Assembly (NCBI GenBank): GCA_013288015.1
Contig: JABDCR010000008.1
Coordinates: 1-64,000 of the forward strand
Direction of reading: 5' to 3'
Source: Bacteroidota bacterium
GTDB lineage: Bacteria; Bacteroidota; Bacteroidia; B-17B0; Aurantibacillaceae
DNA: 64,000 nt
This document shows positions 26,031 through 34,900 of this stretch, in pieces; positions within the stretch are counted from its first letter, which is position 1; every line of letters begins with the position of its first letter. Made by a program: the position numbers and the translations under genes. The notes beneath the pieces are model-generated. The model saw only the letters and a list, made by a program, of their open reading frames with translations, had not been told where the DNA came from and did not search any database.

Positions 26031-26654
26031 ATGCGGAAACTGCCTTTACAATTAAACACCTATAGCCAAACAACCAAAGAAATTAATTTAGAGTTTGGCG
26101 AGGATTATATTTTTATACAACTACACCAATTTTTACCTCAGCACTTTATAAACGTTACTACAAAAATTCGCGGACAGGAAACTACCAAAATTGTAAAGTG
26201 TACCAAACTTATACGCTTTAATGTTTTTGGTTATACATCGTTTAAACTAAGCGGCAATTTAGTTGACGACGAAAAAATGGAAGGTGAAATTTGTATGGGC
26301 AGCTGGGACGAAATTTTAATTGAAGACCTGGCAAAAAATTTAAATCATCACTATCAATCGTATAACGATTGCAAAAATCATAGTTTTCAGATTGGATTAG
26401 ACACCTGCGCACATCTTAAAGTTGTTTCGCACGATGCCGAACATTATAATGTGGTGCGTAAAATTGCCTTGCCTAACGGCGGTGCTGCCGAAAAAGATAA
26501 ATTTATACCAAAACGAAGCGACATAGGTGTACAAATAGAACGCATTTATAAGCAGATAAAACAAAACCTGGAAGACGAAAATTTTGTAAAGCAACAATCG
26601 CACCGTGTAAACGAGTTGCAGCAAAAAACCATTGAGTTTTGTAAATTTTATTAA
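26031..26654 (+). CDS. Cytoplasmic hypothetical protein
   Basis: This 207-residue protein has no signal peptide or membrane segment. It has a beta-rich N-terminal half (EINLEFGEDYIFIQLHQFLPQHFINVTTKI) and a helical C-terminal half (QIERIYKQIKQNLEDENFVKQQSHRVNELQQ) with a likely coiled coil. No known family recognised. It has its own promoter with the ATGTAAGATTTTTGC motif and ends 5 bp from the convergent T9SS gene. Confidence 0.65.
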   Translation: MRKLPLQLNTYSQTTKEINLEFGEDYIFIQLHQFLPQHFINVTTKIRGQETTKIVKCTKLIRFNVFGYTSFKLSGNLVDDEKMEGEICMGSWDEILIEDLAKNLNHHYQSYNDCKNHSFQIGLDTCAHLKVVSHDAEHYNVVRKIALPNGGAAEKDKFIPKRSDIGVQIERIYKQIKQNLEDENFVKQQSHRVNELQQKTIEFCKFY

Positions 26655-26659
26655 GTCGG

Positions 26660-27559
26660 CTACCTTACAATAACCAGTTTTTTAGTTAGCACACCCTCGT
26701 TACTTATTATGCTTAAACTGTACACCCCTGCGTTTAAATTGCCAGCATCAATAATAGTTTTTTCATTTATGGTTTGTGCTAAAACAAGTTTGCCATTTAC
26801 ATCAAACAATTGCAGGGTTTGTTTTTCGGTAGCATTGGTTTCAACCGTAAAATTGTTTTGCGCGGGGTTGGGGTATATTTTTAAGTAGTTGTTTGGTGTA
26901 AATTTATTTATACCCGCAAGCGGAATAGTACATGTAGCACCACCTACAACCGGAGGAGCTATTTGGTTATGATTAAAGCAACTTAATTCATAATAACCCT
27001 CAACCCCAAAACTAAAAAGACCCTTAAGCAGCCCTCCAGAACTTCCTACACCCTCTACCCAAAAACTTTGACGCTGGTCATAGGTGGTATCATAAAAGAA
27101 ATAACGTTTGCGGTAACTGCCATCAATTGACATGGAGTCGATTTTTTTTACTGTTACCGTACTCGTATTTGTTGATTGTACAACGGTACCCAGCTGCAAA
27201 TTAAAATCGTATAACAAATATTCAGGTGCGGTGCCCGATATAAAATACACTTTTTTTGCCGCGCTATCTTGTCTTAAAGCACCTATATATCCATAAGGAC
27301 CCGAAGGTGTAAAACAAGGTTGACTACTGCCACAACTCGGATAAATGGTGCCATATACTTCGTGCAGTTTTTTATAGGTAAGAGCATTAATTATAGTATC
27401 TCCGCTTTGGTAACCATAATAATACTGACAGCAATAAGAACTGCCGGCCTCATCACGTAACCAAGTGGCTCCATTTATATTTATAGGATGATACACGTTG
27501 GTTTGCGCTTGTGTTTGCATCAGGCAAACTAATAGCAATAAAAATAATTTGTTTTTCAT
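26660..27559 (-). CDS. Secreted T9SS protein
   Basis: This 299-residue protein has a signal peptide (~1-18, LMQTQAQ). A beta-rich domain (~19-215) follows with ALTYKKLHEVYGTIYPSCGSS, ALRQDSAAKKVYFISGTAPEYLLYDFNLQLGTVV and EGVGSSGGLLKGLF, then a sorting domain (~225-299, [21 protein letters not shown] ... TKKLVIVR). The 'DTAAKKVYFI...LLYDFxLxxGxxV' module recurs in the upstream 751-residue protein. It starts 6 bp after that gene's stop, so it is the second gene of an operon. Confidence 0.88.
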   Translation of the reverse strand: MKNKLFLLLLVCLMQTQAQTNVYHPININGATWLRDEAGSSYCCQYYYGYQSGDTIINALTYKKLHEVYGTIYPSCGSSQPCFTPSGPYGYIGALRQDSAAKKVYFISGTAPEYLLYDFNLQLGTVVQSTNTSTVTVKKIDSMSIDGSYRKRYFFYDTTYDQRQSFWVEGVGSSGGLLKGLFSFGVEGYYELSCFNHNQIAPPVVGGATCTIPLAGINKFTPNNYLKIYPNPAQNNFTVETNATEKQTLQLFDVNGKLVLAQTINEKTIIDAGNLNAGVYSLSIISNEGVLTKKLVIVR

Positions 27560-27565
27560 ATTGTT

Positions 27566-29821
27566 TTATTTTACAATAATTATTTTTTTGGTCACCACAG
27601 CCTCCTTGCTTATTATGCTTAAACTGTACACCCCTGCGTTTAAATTGCCAGCATCAATAATAGTTTTTTCATTTATGGTTTGTGCTAAAACAAGTCTGCC
27701 GTTTACATCAAACAATTGCAGAGTTTGCTTTTCGGTAGCATTGGTTTCAACCGTAAAATTATTTTGCGCGGGGTTGGGGTAAATGCTAACAGTTTCTAAA
27801 TTGTTGTATTTGTTTATGCCTCCTGTTTGACCTAAGCAGTAATTACACGAATCGTTAAAATAATTGCCATAAGGCGGTGAGGTTGCCATTTTAAATAAAG
27901 TGCTATCAATGTAAACTTTAGTTCCGTTGTTCCATTTACAACCTAGCGCCTCGTTAAAATTTGATGCTGTGCACTCAGGCGATGGCGTCAATATAATGGC
28001 TGTACTAAAATTATAGTACAAAAATAACGGGTGACTAACGTTACCAACTCCTTCAACCATTTCCAATGTTTTATTATTTACTGAGCCATGATTGCGTAAA
28101 TAAAAATGTTTGTGGTAGTACGTTTTATAATCGTGCTGCAGTTTAACCGAATCTACAGTATATACACCGTTTGGCATATAGGGATTTGTATTGGTAAAAT
28201 TATAGTTGATAGTGCTGCCTTGTGTTAACGAAAAATCGTACAAAAGGTCTTCGGTAGTGTTGCAATACTGAATAAAATATACTTTTTTAGCCGCCGTATC
28301 TTCGCGCATTAAGCCTTGAAAATTGCCATTGTATTTTATTTTTTTATAGGCTTTGCCATTATACAAACTATCACCTTTGGCGTACCATGTACTTTGCATA
28401 AAAAGGTTAACATTAACACAATTGCTTAATGGTTGCGGATTGCCGTTACTTAAAACCCCGGGACAGGATACGTTAACATCAAATTCGGTTATAGAATCGG
28501 CTAACAATTTTTGATAAGCCAGTGCACCCGGTGTGCCGCTTTTTACATTTAGATTAACCATACTGCTATATGTACTATTATTTCCTAAACGAAAAACAGC
28601 ATCGTTTTGACAAATAGTTGATGAGCAACCAAAATTATCGACAACAGTGGCACAAATACTATAAGTGCCAGCTACACTATATGTATGTGTTGGATAAGCA
28701 ACATTTGAAGAAGAACCATCGCCCCAATTAAAAGTATAGTTATATGGTTGCGAGCCACCTGTGGTGGTATAAAATAAATCCCAAGTATGCGGTGCTACGT
28801 CTTGTACTAAAGTGTAGGTTATTATTGGTGATGGGTTAGCTACTAAAGAGAAGACCGCTGCATCAGCCGGATTATTTGAACAAGCTGTTGCACCATCTGT
28901 GCCATTAATTGTATAGGTTGTAGGAGTTGATGGGCTTACAGTAAAACTTGTTCCTGTTATGTTACCCGGATTTAAAGTATAAGTAGTAGCACCACTTGGT
29001 GTTATAACTACCGATGCGCCATTACAAACTACACTATTGCTTCCTAAGGGTGCTATACTAAGAGTTGGTGTTGGGTTAACCGTTAATGTTACCGTTAAAG
29101 GTGCGCTGGGTGCACAACCGCTAGCTGTGCCATAAACAGTATAAATAGTTGTTGTTAAAGGCAATGCAACCGGGTTAGCAATATTGGGGTTTGATAAAGT
29201 TGCTGCCGGAACCCAGGTATAAGTACTTGCCCCGCTTGCGCTTAACATTTGCGAACTTCCTTCACATATGGTGTATGAGTTTGCCGCTACACTTAAACTT
29301 GGTGCAGGCACCACGTTAACTGTTACCGTTGCCGGCGTTAGGTTAGTACAAGCATTTGCATCGGTACCTGTAACACTATAAACAGTTGTTGTGGTAGGGT
29401 TTGCTGTTGGGTTTACTATATTGCCATTATCTAAAGTTGCAACAGGGGTCCAAGTATAAGAACTTGCACCACTTACGTTAAATGTTTGCTGCCCACCGTT
29501 ACAAATTGTAAAAGCATTACCTGCTAAAGTATATGATGGAAGAGAATTAACTGTAACAGTAGTAGTTCCTGATGTTATGCAAGTACCCGTTGTAGCCGTA
29601 ACGGTATAAATAGTTGTAGTAGTAGGGCTTGCTGTTGGGTTAGCTATATTGGCATTATCTAAACTTGTGGCAGGTGCCCAGGTATAAGTTGTTGCGCCAC
29701 TTGCCGTAAAGGTTGTTGAACCCCCAACACAAATAGTTGCGCTTCCGCTTACAGTAATTGGGCACTGCGCATTTACCTGTGCCACATAAATAAATGATAG
29801 AAGTAGTAAAAGTTTTTTCAT
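27566..29821 (-). CDS. Secreted Ig-like/PKD T9SS protein
   Basis: This 751-residue protein has a signal peptide (~1-18, VAQVNAQ). Four ~80-residue Ig-like repeats follow (~19-340; pattern ICxGGSxTFTASGATTYTWxPAxxLDNxNIxNPTAxPTTTTIYTVT), then a PKD-like domain (~345-420, FNWGDGSSSNVAYPTHTYSVAGTYSIC). A ~250-residue module with EDTAAKKVYFIQYCNTTEDLLYDFSL is shared with the downstream gene, and the sorting domain (~675-751) is almost identical to that of the downstream gene. It is a surface protein of unknown ligand. The 505 bp upstream contain three 21-nt repeats, though far away (~360 bp). Confidence 0.9.
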   Translation of the reverse strand: MKKLLLLLSFIYVAQVNAQCPITVSGSATICVGGSTTFTASGATTYTWAPATSLDNANIANPTASPTTTTIYTVTATTGTCITSGTTTVTVNSLPSYTLAGNAFTICNGGQQTFNVSGASSYTWTPVATLDNGNIVNPTANPTTTTVYSVTGTDANACTNLTPATVTVNVVPAPSLSVAANSYTICEGSSQMLSASGASTYTWVPAATLSNPNIANPVALPLTTTIYTVYGTASGCAPSAPLTVTLTVNPTPTLSIAPLGSNSVVCNGASVVITPSGATTYTLNPGNITGTSFTVSPSTPTTYTINGTDGATACSNNPADAAVFSLVANPSPIITYTLVQDVAPHTWDLFYTTTGGSQPYNYTFNWGDGSSSNVAYPTHTYSVAGTYSICATVVDNFGCSSTICQNDAVFRLGNNSTYSSMVNLNVKSGTPGALAYQKLLADSITEFDVNVSCPGVLSNGNPQPLSNCVNVNLFMQSTWYAKGDSLYNGKAYKKIKYNGNFQGLMREDTAAKKVYFIQYCNTTEDLLYDFSLTQGSTINYNFTNTNPYMPNGVYTVDSVKLQHDYKTYYHKHFYLRNHGSVNNKTLEMVEGVGNVSHPLFLYYNFSTAIILTPSPECTASNFNEALGCKWNNGTKVYIDSTLFKMATSPPYGNYFNDSCNYCLGQTGGINKYNNLETVSIYPNPAQNNFTVETNATEKQTLQLFDVNGRLVLAQTINEKTIIDAGNLNAGVYSLSIISKEAVVTKKIIIVK

Positions 29822-29943
29822 TGTTAATTATTTTAAACAAAAGTAGACTATAAAAAGGTGTAAAAACTGAAGTTTTTACTTACTGAATTAAATATATGTA
29901 ATACAACAAAAAACCACGCGCTATGCTAAGGCCCTGCATTAAA

Positions 29944-30096
29944 CTATTTATGTGTTAAGTTATACCACACAAGTTTTATTTTGCCGTAGGAGTTCCTTAT
30001 TTTGTTTGAAACTGTAATAGGATTAAACGTTAAGCACAATACAACAGCCAACGTAAAAAAAAAGAAATAAGCGCTGCAAAGAATTATTGAAAGCAT
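29944..30096 (-). CDS. Possible 50-residue ORF downstream of triple 21-nt repeat
   Basis: This ATG-started frame (MLSIILCSAYFFFFTLAVVLCLTFNP...) is absent from the ORF track. It has a hydrophobic N terminus. Its only support is position: the triple ACCGTTTACTCAAA site at 30182-30237 lies ~85 bp upstream in the same orientation as at known target genes. It may instead be the eroded start of a lost T9SS gene. The rest of the 29822-30326 gap shows no other gene. Confidence 0.25.
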   Translation of the reverse strand: MLSIILCSAYFFFFTLAVVLCLTFNPITVSNKIRNSYGKIKLVWYNLTHK

Positions 30097-30181
30097 GTGT
30101 GTAATTTGTTTTTATTAAACAACCCAGTACTAATAGTTATTAAGTACAAGTATAACCATGTTTAGCACGCTTTATTGGGCG

Positions 30182-30237
30182 TTTGAGTAAACGGTACGGT
30201 TTTTTGAGTAAACGGTATGGTTTTTTGAGTAAACGGT
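30182..30237 (-). promoter_or_regulatory. Triple 21-nt direct-repeat regulatory site (LytTR-like)
   Basis: Three identical copies of TTTGAGTAAACGGT (minus strand ACCGTTTACTCAAA) start at 30182, 30203 and 30224, exactly 21 nt apart. It is the most complete example of the motif found upstream of the T9SS genes at 18823, 34784 and 36289, but here no recognisable gene begins at the usual ~74 bp distance. Confidence 0.6.
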
Positions 30238-30263
30238 TTTTAACAACAAATAGTTTACAGAGC

Positions 30264-30281
30264 CATATGTAAGATTTTTGC
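30264..30281 (+). promoter_or_regulatory. Operator-like motif CATATGTAAGATTTTTGCG, no gene after it
   Basis: It matches the motif at 25957 including the following TTTTTTGTA stretch, but points toward the 3' end of the minus-strand LRR gene, so it drives no visible gene. It may be a left-over promoter. Confidence 0.35.
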
Positions 30282-30326
30282 GTTTTTTGTATGTTTTTTA
30301 ACCCTGAATTAGCAAAATTTACTGCG

Positions 30327-31682
30327 CTATTTTACTATAACCAACTTTTTAGTTAAGGTACTTTGGTTATCTATAATGTTTAAACTATATACACCTGCGT
30401 TTAAATTGTTTACATCAATTGCAGTTTTATCGGTTATGTTTTGCGTTAAAACAAGTTTGCCGTTTACATCAAATAGTTGCAGGGTTTGTTTTTCGGTAGC
30501 GTTTGTTTCAACCGTAAAATTGCTTTGCGCGGGGTTGGGGTAAATATTTACTACACTATTGTTTGCAAATTTATTAATGCCTGCAACAACAGGGCAGCCA
30601 TGTGCGTTGCCTGCTGCACATAATGGATAAGTTACGGTATCAACCCCCATAGCTGCAATATAATTTGGCAAACAAGTAAAAGGATTGGAGGCAATATTAA
30701 AAGTTGCCGGGTTAATAGAATTAGGAAAAACAGGAAAGCAACTTATGTTATTGTGGTCGCAGTATAAGTATTGCAATGTATTTGGTAATGCAGGTAAAGC
30801 AGTTAAGTTATTATAGTCGCAGCCTAAATTTATAAGAGATGTAGGCAGGGTGGGCAAACTTGCAATATGGTTATCAAAACAATATAAATATAAAAGTGAA
30901 TTAGGTAATGCGGGTAAAGCAGTTAGTTTATTGTACTGACAAGCTAAATCTACAATTGAACCTGGTAAAGGAGGTATACTGGTAATTTGGTTATCGCCAC
31001 ATAAAAAATATATAAGCGATGTAGGCAATGCAGGCAGGTAACCTAAACCATTATACTCGCAATACAAATATTTAATAGTATTGGGTAAAACAGTTGGTAA
31101 ACTTGTTAATTGATTGTGATAGCAGTATAAATATATAAGCGAGGGAGGCAATGCATTAGGCAGACTATCTAAATAATTATACCCGCAAATTAAATATTTA
31201 ATAGTGCCAGGTAACACACTGGGCAAAGTGGTTAAATTATTTCTTTCAACCTGAAAATTAACCAGTCCGCTAGGTAAAGGCGTGGGTATACTGTTAAGCT
31301 GGTTTGTATCGGCAAATAAAATTTGAAGAGAGCTGGGTAAAACAGGTAAACCCGTTAAAGCATTATTACTACACCATAGCCAAGTTAAAGAATTAGCTAA
31401 AGTGGGTAGACTACTTATTGTGTTTTGCGAACAATCTAAATTAGTTAATGATGTAAAATACTCAACGCCACTTAAATTTGAAATATGTTTGCTTCTAACA
31501 TTTATAGTATGTGTACTGCTTGTAACCAGGGTGTTGGTTATATCCATCGAATCACCCTGCATAGCACCCGGTACAATGGTGTGCAAATAAGTAACAAAAG
31601 CAGTATCGGGTACAACAAACCAAGTTTGTGCTTTTGTATGCAAACAAAATACGATGGCTAAAAGGGTAATTATTTTTTTCAT
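30327..31682 (-). CDS. Secreted leucine-rich-repeat T9SS protein
   Basis: This 451-residue protein has a signal peptide (~1-18, CLHTKAQ) and a short cap (~19-70, DTAFVTYLHTIVPGAMQGDSMDI). About thirteen 20-22-residue LRRs (~70-335) follow with pattern LPxLPxSLxxLxCxxNxLTSLP, and a Cys-containing C-terminal cap (FTCLPNYIAAMGVDTVTYPLC) precedes the sorting domain (~375-451, [21 protein letters not shown]). The repeat type is that of short bacterial LRRs such as internalin-like proteins. Protein-protein contact at the cell surface is likely. Confidence 0.92.
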   Translation of the reverse strand: MKKIITLLAIVFCLHTKAQTWFVVPDTAFVTYLHTIVPGAMQGDSMDITNTLVTSSTHTINVRSKHISNLSGVEYFTSLTNLDCSQNTISSLPTLANSLTWLWCSNNALTGLPVLPSSLQILFADTNQLNSIPTPLPSGLVNFQVERNNLTTLPSVLPGTIKYLICGYNYLDSLPNALPPSLIYLYCYHNQLTSLPTVLPNTIKYLYCEYNGLGYLPALPTSLIYFLCGDNQITSIPPLPGSIVDLACQYNKLTALPALPNSLLYLYCFDNHIASLPTLPTSLINLGCDYNNLTALPALPNTLQYLYCDHNNISCFPVFPNSINPATFNIASNPFTCLPNYIAAMGVDTVTYPLCAAGNAHGCPVVAGINKFANNSVVNIYPNPAQSNFTVETNATEKQTLQLFDVNGKLVLTQNITDKTAIDVNNLNAGVYSLNIIDNQSTLTKKLVIVK

Positions 31683-31706
31683 TTAAAAATTACTAGTTTA
31701 TCTTAC

Positions 31707-31776
31707 CAAAGATAAGCCAATAACAGATAACAATCTAACTAAATGTACAGGCGCAATGCTATTACGTATAGGCGCA
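31707..31776 (-). promoter_or_regulatory. -7 box and a different 21-nt direct repeat upstream of the LRR gene
   Basis: On the minus strand, TATCTTTG (31707-31714) is an exact TAnnTTTG match 25 bp before the ATG. Upstream, TGCGCCTATA and TGCGCCTGTA (+ strand 31767-31776 and 31746-31755) are repeated at exactly 21 nt. The word differs from the ACCGTTTACTCAAA site but the period is the same. Confidence 0.45.
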
Positions 31777-31778
31777 CA

Positions 31779-34700
31779 TTATTTAACAATTACCAATCGT
31801 TTATTTACAACACCATCACTGCTAATTACGCTTAGGTTATAAACGCCCTGTGAAAGATTGCTTACATCAATTGTAGTTGTACCGTTTATGATTTGTGATA
31901 AAACTTGTTTGCCGTTTATATCGAAAATAAGAACCATTTGTTTATTGGTTGCATTTGTTTCGATTGTAAATATACCGTTGCTTGGGTTTGGAAGAATATC
32001 GACGTGCAGGTTGTTGCTTATTGTTTGGATGCCCGTAACGTACGATACAATAAATATACTGGCTGTATCACGGCAAGAACCATTGCTAGCTACTAAACTT
32101 GCTGTATACGAGTTTACAGTAGTGTATGTGTGAGTTGGATTTACGGCAGTAGATGTGTTGCCATCGCCAAAAATCCAAATATAACTTGTTGCACCAGTAG
32201 ATGTATTTGTAAAGTTAACCGTTAAGGGTGCCGGTCCGCTTGCTGTACTTGGGTTTGTTGTAAATGATGCAGCTACTGCTGCTGTTGCAGGAACAGAAAA
32301 AGTAGGAGACCCACCCACTATAACTGCAACACAACCGTTAGCATCGGCAACATGCAAACTATAAGTGCCTGCACCAACACCACTTAAACTTGGTGATGTG
32401 CCACCCGATACTGCATTGCTACCATTATACCATTGGTAATTATAGTTTGGTGTGCCACCTGTTATGTTGGAAGCACTAATGCCTGAAACGCCGCCTATAG
32501 TTAATCCGCACATGGCGGTATCTATTGTTGCCCCAGCAAGACTTAACGTAGGTGTTGGATTAATTGTTAAGCTTAGTGTTAAGGTGTTTGCTGTTGAAGA
32601 TGCATTAACGCAACCTGTAGTACTTACAGAATCTATAACACTATATGTGTAAGTGCCCACAGGTAAATTATTTGAAGGTGTATAAACCGAGCCCATATTT
32701 ACAACTGAGTTACCGTTATACCATACTGCTACATTGATACCTGAGTTTACAACTAAGGAATTAGGATGCCCCTGACAATAAGAGTTGTTGGCAGCTGTAG
32801 GAGACACTATAATTGGTGAAGGAGGTAATGAGTTAACAGTTATAGAAACTAATGCGGCATTGGCCGATTGATTTTGGCAACCTGTTGCAGCATCGGTGCC
32901 ATTTATAGTATACGTTGTTGGGCTTGATGGGCTTACTGTAAAGCTTGTGCCTGTTTGGTTACCCGGGTTTAATGTATAAGTTGTTGCGCCTGAAGGACTA
33001 ATAGTTGTTGAAGCACCCGAACAAATTGTATTGCTTGGAGAAACAAATATTGATAAAGTTGGTGTTGCATTAACGGTTACATTTATTGTATTTGTAACTG
33101 CACAAATGCCATTTGCACCTATTAAACTATATGTTGTGTTAGAGGAAGGATTAATGCTTACCGTATTTGTTGTTGCACTACCTGCATTAGCACTCCAGGA
33201 ATAAGTTGTTGCACCGCTTGCAGTTAAAATTGAACTGTTACCCGAACAAATAGTAGTAGCACCATTAATATTTAGCGAAGGAGTTGGAGTTACGTGTATG
33301 GTAACGCTTGCTACATCCATACAATTTCCGTTAGCGGCTGTAACTGTAAATGTATCATCGGTAGTAGGGCTTACATTTACGCTTGATGTTGTTACAGTAA
33401 AAGCACTTGATGCCCATGTGTATGAAGTTGCACCGCTTGCTGTAAGCGTTGTGTTATTGCCTGAGCAAAGAGTTGTATCACCACTTACGACAAGTGTTGG
33501 TGTTGTTGTTACACTTACTGTTATTGTATTTGTGCCAACACATGTTGCACCTGAACTTGATACCGTGTATGTTGTGTTGCTTGTAGGGCTAACATTTACT
33601 GTATTAGTAGTTGCACTACCCGCATTGGCACTCCAGGTATAGGATGATGCACCACTGGCCGTTAAAATTGTACCTGTACCAGAACATATACTGGTAACTC
33701 CGCTAAAACTTACAGGACACGGAGAAGAAACTTTACGGACACAGTTATTAGATCCATCGGTAAAGTACAAAGCACCATTGGCATCAAAAATAATTGCTTG
33801 AGGAAGATTAATTTCTGCTGCTGTAGCAAGCCCCCCATCACCTGTATAGCCTGCGGTGCCTGTTCCTACAATGGTAGTAATTATACCAGTTGCATCTACT
33901 TTGCGAACTCGGTTATTTGCTTTATCAGCAATGTAAAGATTACCTGAAGCATCTAATCGAATCTGTTCGCAATCACTTATTTTGGCCGCTGTTGCCTGAC
34001 CACCATCGCCACTATAACCATTTACTCCAGTTCCAGCTATAGTAGTTATAATTCCGGTAGATGCTGTTACCTTTCTAATTGCAAAATTATACTCATCGGC
34101 TATATATAAATTGCCATTATTATCAACAATAGGTTTACAAGGTTCGTTTAAAGAAGCCGCTGTAGCCTGCCCTCCGTTACCAGTATAAGCTGCTGTACCG
34201 TTACCTGCTATAGTTGTTATAATACCAGTAGTAGCAATTTTACGAATTACATTATTTTGATATAGACTAATGTATATATTGCCTACATTATCAATTGATA
34301 AAGTGTTTACATAAGATAATTCAGCTGCTGTAGCCTGGCCACCATCGCCGGTATAACCCGATACACCCGTACCGCCATAAGTTGATATAATGCCCGTAGT
34401 AGTTATTTTTCGAACTACATTATTAACCTCATCTGAAATATATAAATTACCTGCAGCATCACAAGCAAGGTCGGTTGGTCGGCTAAGTTTTGCAGCAGTA
34501 GCTTGCCCTCCATCTCCACTATAACCCGCGGTTCCTGTGCCGGCATAGGTTGATATAATGCCCGCAGTATTTACTACACGAATTCGGTTATTTAATGCAT
34601 CGGCAATATAAAGATTGCCAGCAGCATCGAAACAAGTACCATAAGCCGAGTGAAGCTCAGCAGCAGTTGCCGCGCCACCATCACCTAAAAAACCAGCTGT

Positions 34701-34784
34701 ACCATTACCTGCTACTGTAGTTATAATTTGTGCATTTGAAGTAAGGTAAAATGCAAAAGCCAAAAGGGTAGTAAATTTTTTCAT
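31779..34784 (-). CDS. Secreted NHL-propeller/Ig-like/PKD T9SS protein
   Basis: This 1001-residue protein has a signal peptide (~1-18). An NHL-type beta-propeller (~20-355) of six ~56-residue repeats follows (ITTIAGxGxAGYxGDGGxATAAxLxxPxxxxxDxxGNLYIADxxNNRIRKV). Several Ig-like repeats (~360-690, CSGxxTxLTASGATSYTWSANAGSATTNTVxVSPTxxTTYTV), further beta domains, a PKD domain (~850-920, YIWIFGDGNTSTAVNPTHTYTTVNSYT) and a sorting domain (~928-1001, DILPNPSNGIFTIETNATNKQ ... NKRLVIVK) complete it. It is a large modular surface protein. It is preceded by a LytTR-like 21-nt repeat site. Confidence 0.92.
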   Translation of the reverse strand: MKKFTTLLAFAFYLTSNAQIITTVAGNGTAGFLGDGGAATAAELHSAYGTCFDAAGNLYIADALNNRIRVVNTAGIISTYAGTGTAGYSGDGGQATAAKLSRPTDLACDAAGNLYISDEVNNVVRKITTTGIISTYGGTGVSGYTGDGGQATAAELSYVNTLSIDNVGNIYISLYQNNVIRKIATTGIITTIAGNGTAAYTGNGGQATAASLNEPCKPIVDNNGNLYIADEYNFAIRKVTASTGIITTIAGTGVNGYSGDGGQATAAKISDCEQIRLDASGNLYIADKANNRVRKVDATGIITTIVGTGTAGYTGDGGLATAAEINLPQAIIFDANGALYFTDGSNNCVRKVSSPCPVSFSGVTSICSGTGTILTASGASSYTWSANAGSATTNTVNVSPTSNTTYTVSSSGATCVGTNTITVSVTTTPTLVVSGDTTLCSGNNTTLTASGATSYTWASSAFTVTTSSVNVSPTTDDTFTVTAANGNCMDVASVTIHVTPTPSLNINGATTICSGNSSILTASGATTYSWSANAGSATTNTVSINPSSNTTYSLIGANGICAVTNTINVTVNATPTLSIFVSPSNTICSGASTTISPSGATTYTLNPGNQTGTSFTVSPSSPTTYTINGTDAATGCQNQSANAALVSITVNSLPPSPIIVSPTAANNSYCQGHPNSLVVNSGINVAVWYNGNSVVNMGSVYTPSNNLPVGTYTYSVIDSVSTTGCVNASSTANTLTLSLTINPTPTLSLAGATIDTAMCGLTIGGVSGISASNITGGTPNYNYQWYNGSNAVSGGTSPSLSGVGAGTYSLHVADANGCVAVIVGGSPTFSVPATAAVAASFTTNPSTASGPAPLTVNFTNTSTGATSYIWIFGDGNTSTAVNPTHTYTTVNSYTASLVASNGSCRDTASIFIVSYVTGIQTISNNLHVDILPNPSNGIFTIETNATNKQMVLIFDINGKQVLSQIINGTTTIDVSNLSQGVYNLSVISSDGVVNKRLVIVK

Positions 34785-34802
34785 TCGCTAATTATGTTTT
34801 AG

Positions 34803-34810
34803 CGAAGATA
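34803..34810 (-). promoter_or_regulatory. Near-consensus -7 box for NHL gene
   Basis: The minus strand reads TATCTTCG, one mismatch to TAnnTTTG, 19 bp before the ATG at 34784. It sits 48 bp from the proximal 21-nt repeat, the same spacing as at 18797. Confidence 0.45.
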
Positions 34811-34857
34811 CGAAAACAAGAGTTTAAAAATAGGTAATCGTTAAAACGAGGTCGTTT

Positions 34858-34892
34858 TTTGAGTAAACAGTAGGCTTTTTTGAGTAAACGGT
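34858..34892 (-). promoter_or_regulatory. 21-nt direct-repeat regulatory site (LytTR-like) upstream of NHL gene
   Basis: TTTGAGTAAACAGT (34858) and TTTGAGTAAACGGT (34879) are exactly 21 nt apart. The proximal edge is 74 bp from the start codon at 34784, identical to the arrangement before 18823. Confidence 0.6.
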
Positions 34893-34900
34893 TAAGTAAA

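Noticed and set aside
33298-33642. 114-residue + strand ORF and similar long antisense ORFs in the T9SS genes
   Set aside because: They are mirror frames of Thr/Ser/Val-rich repeats in the minus-strand gene, and the same pattern recurs at every repeat.
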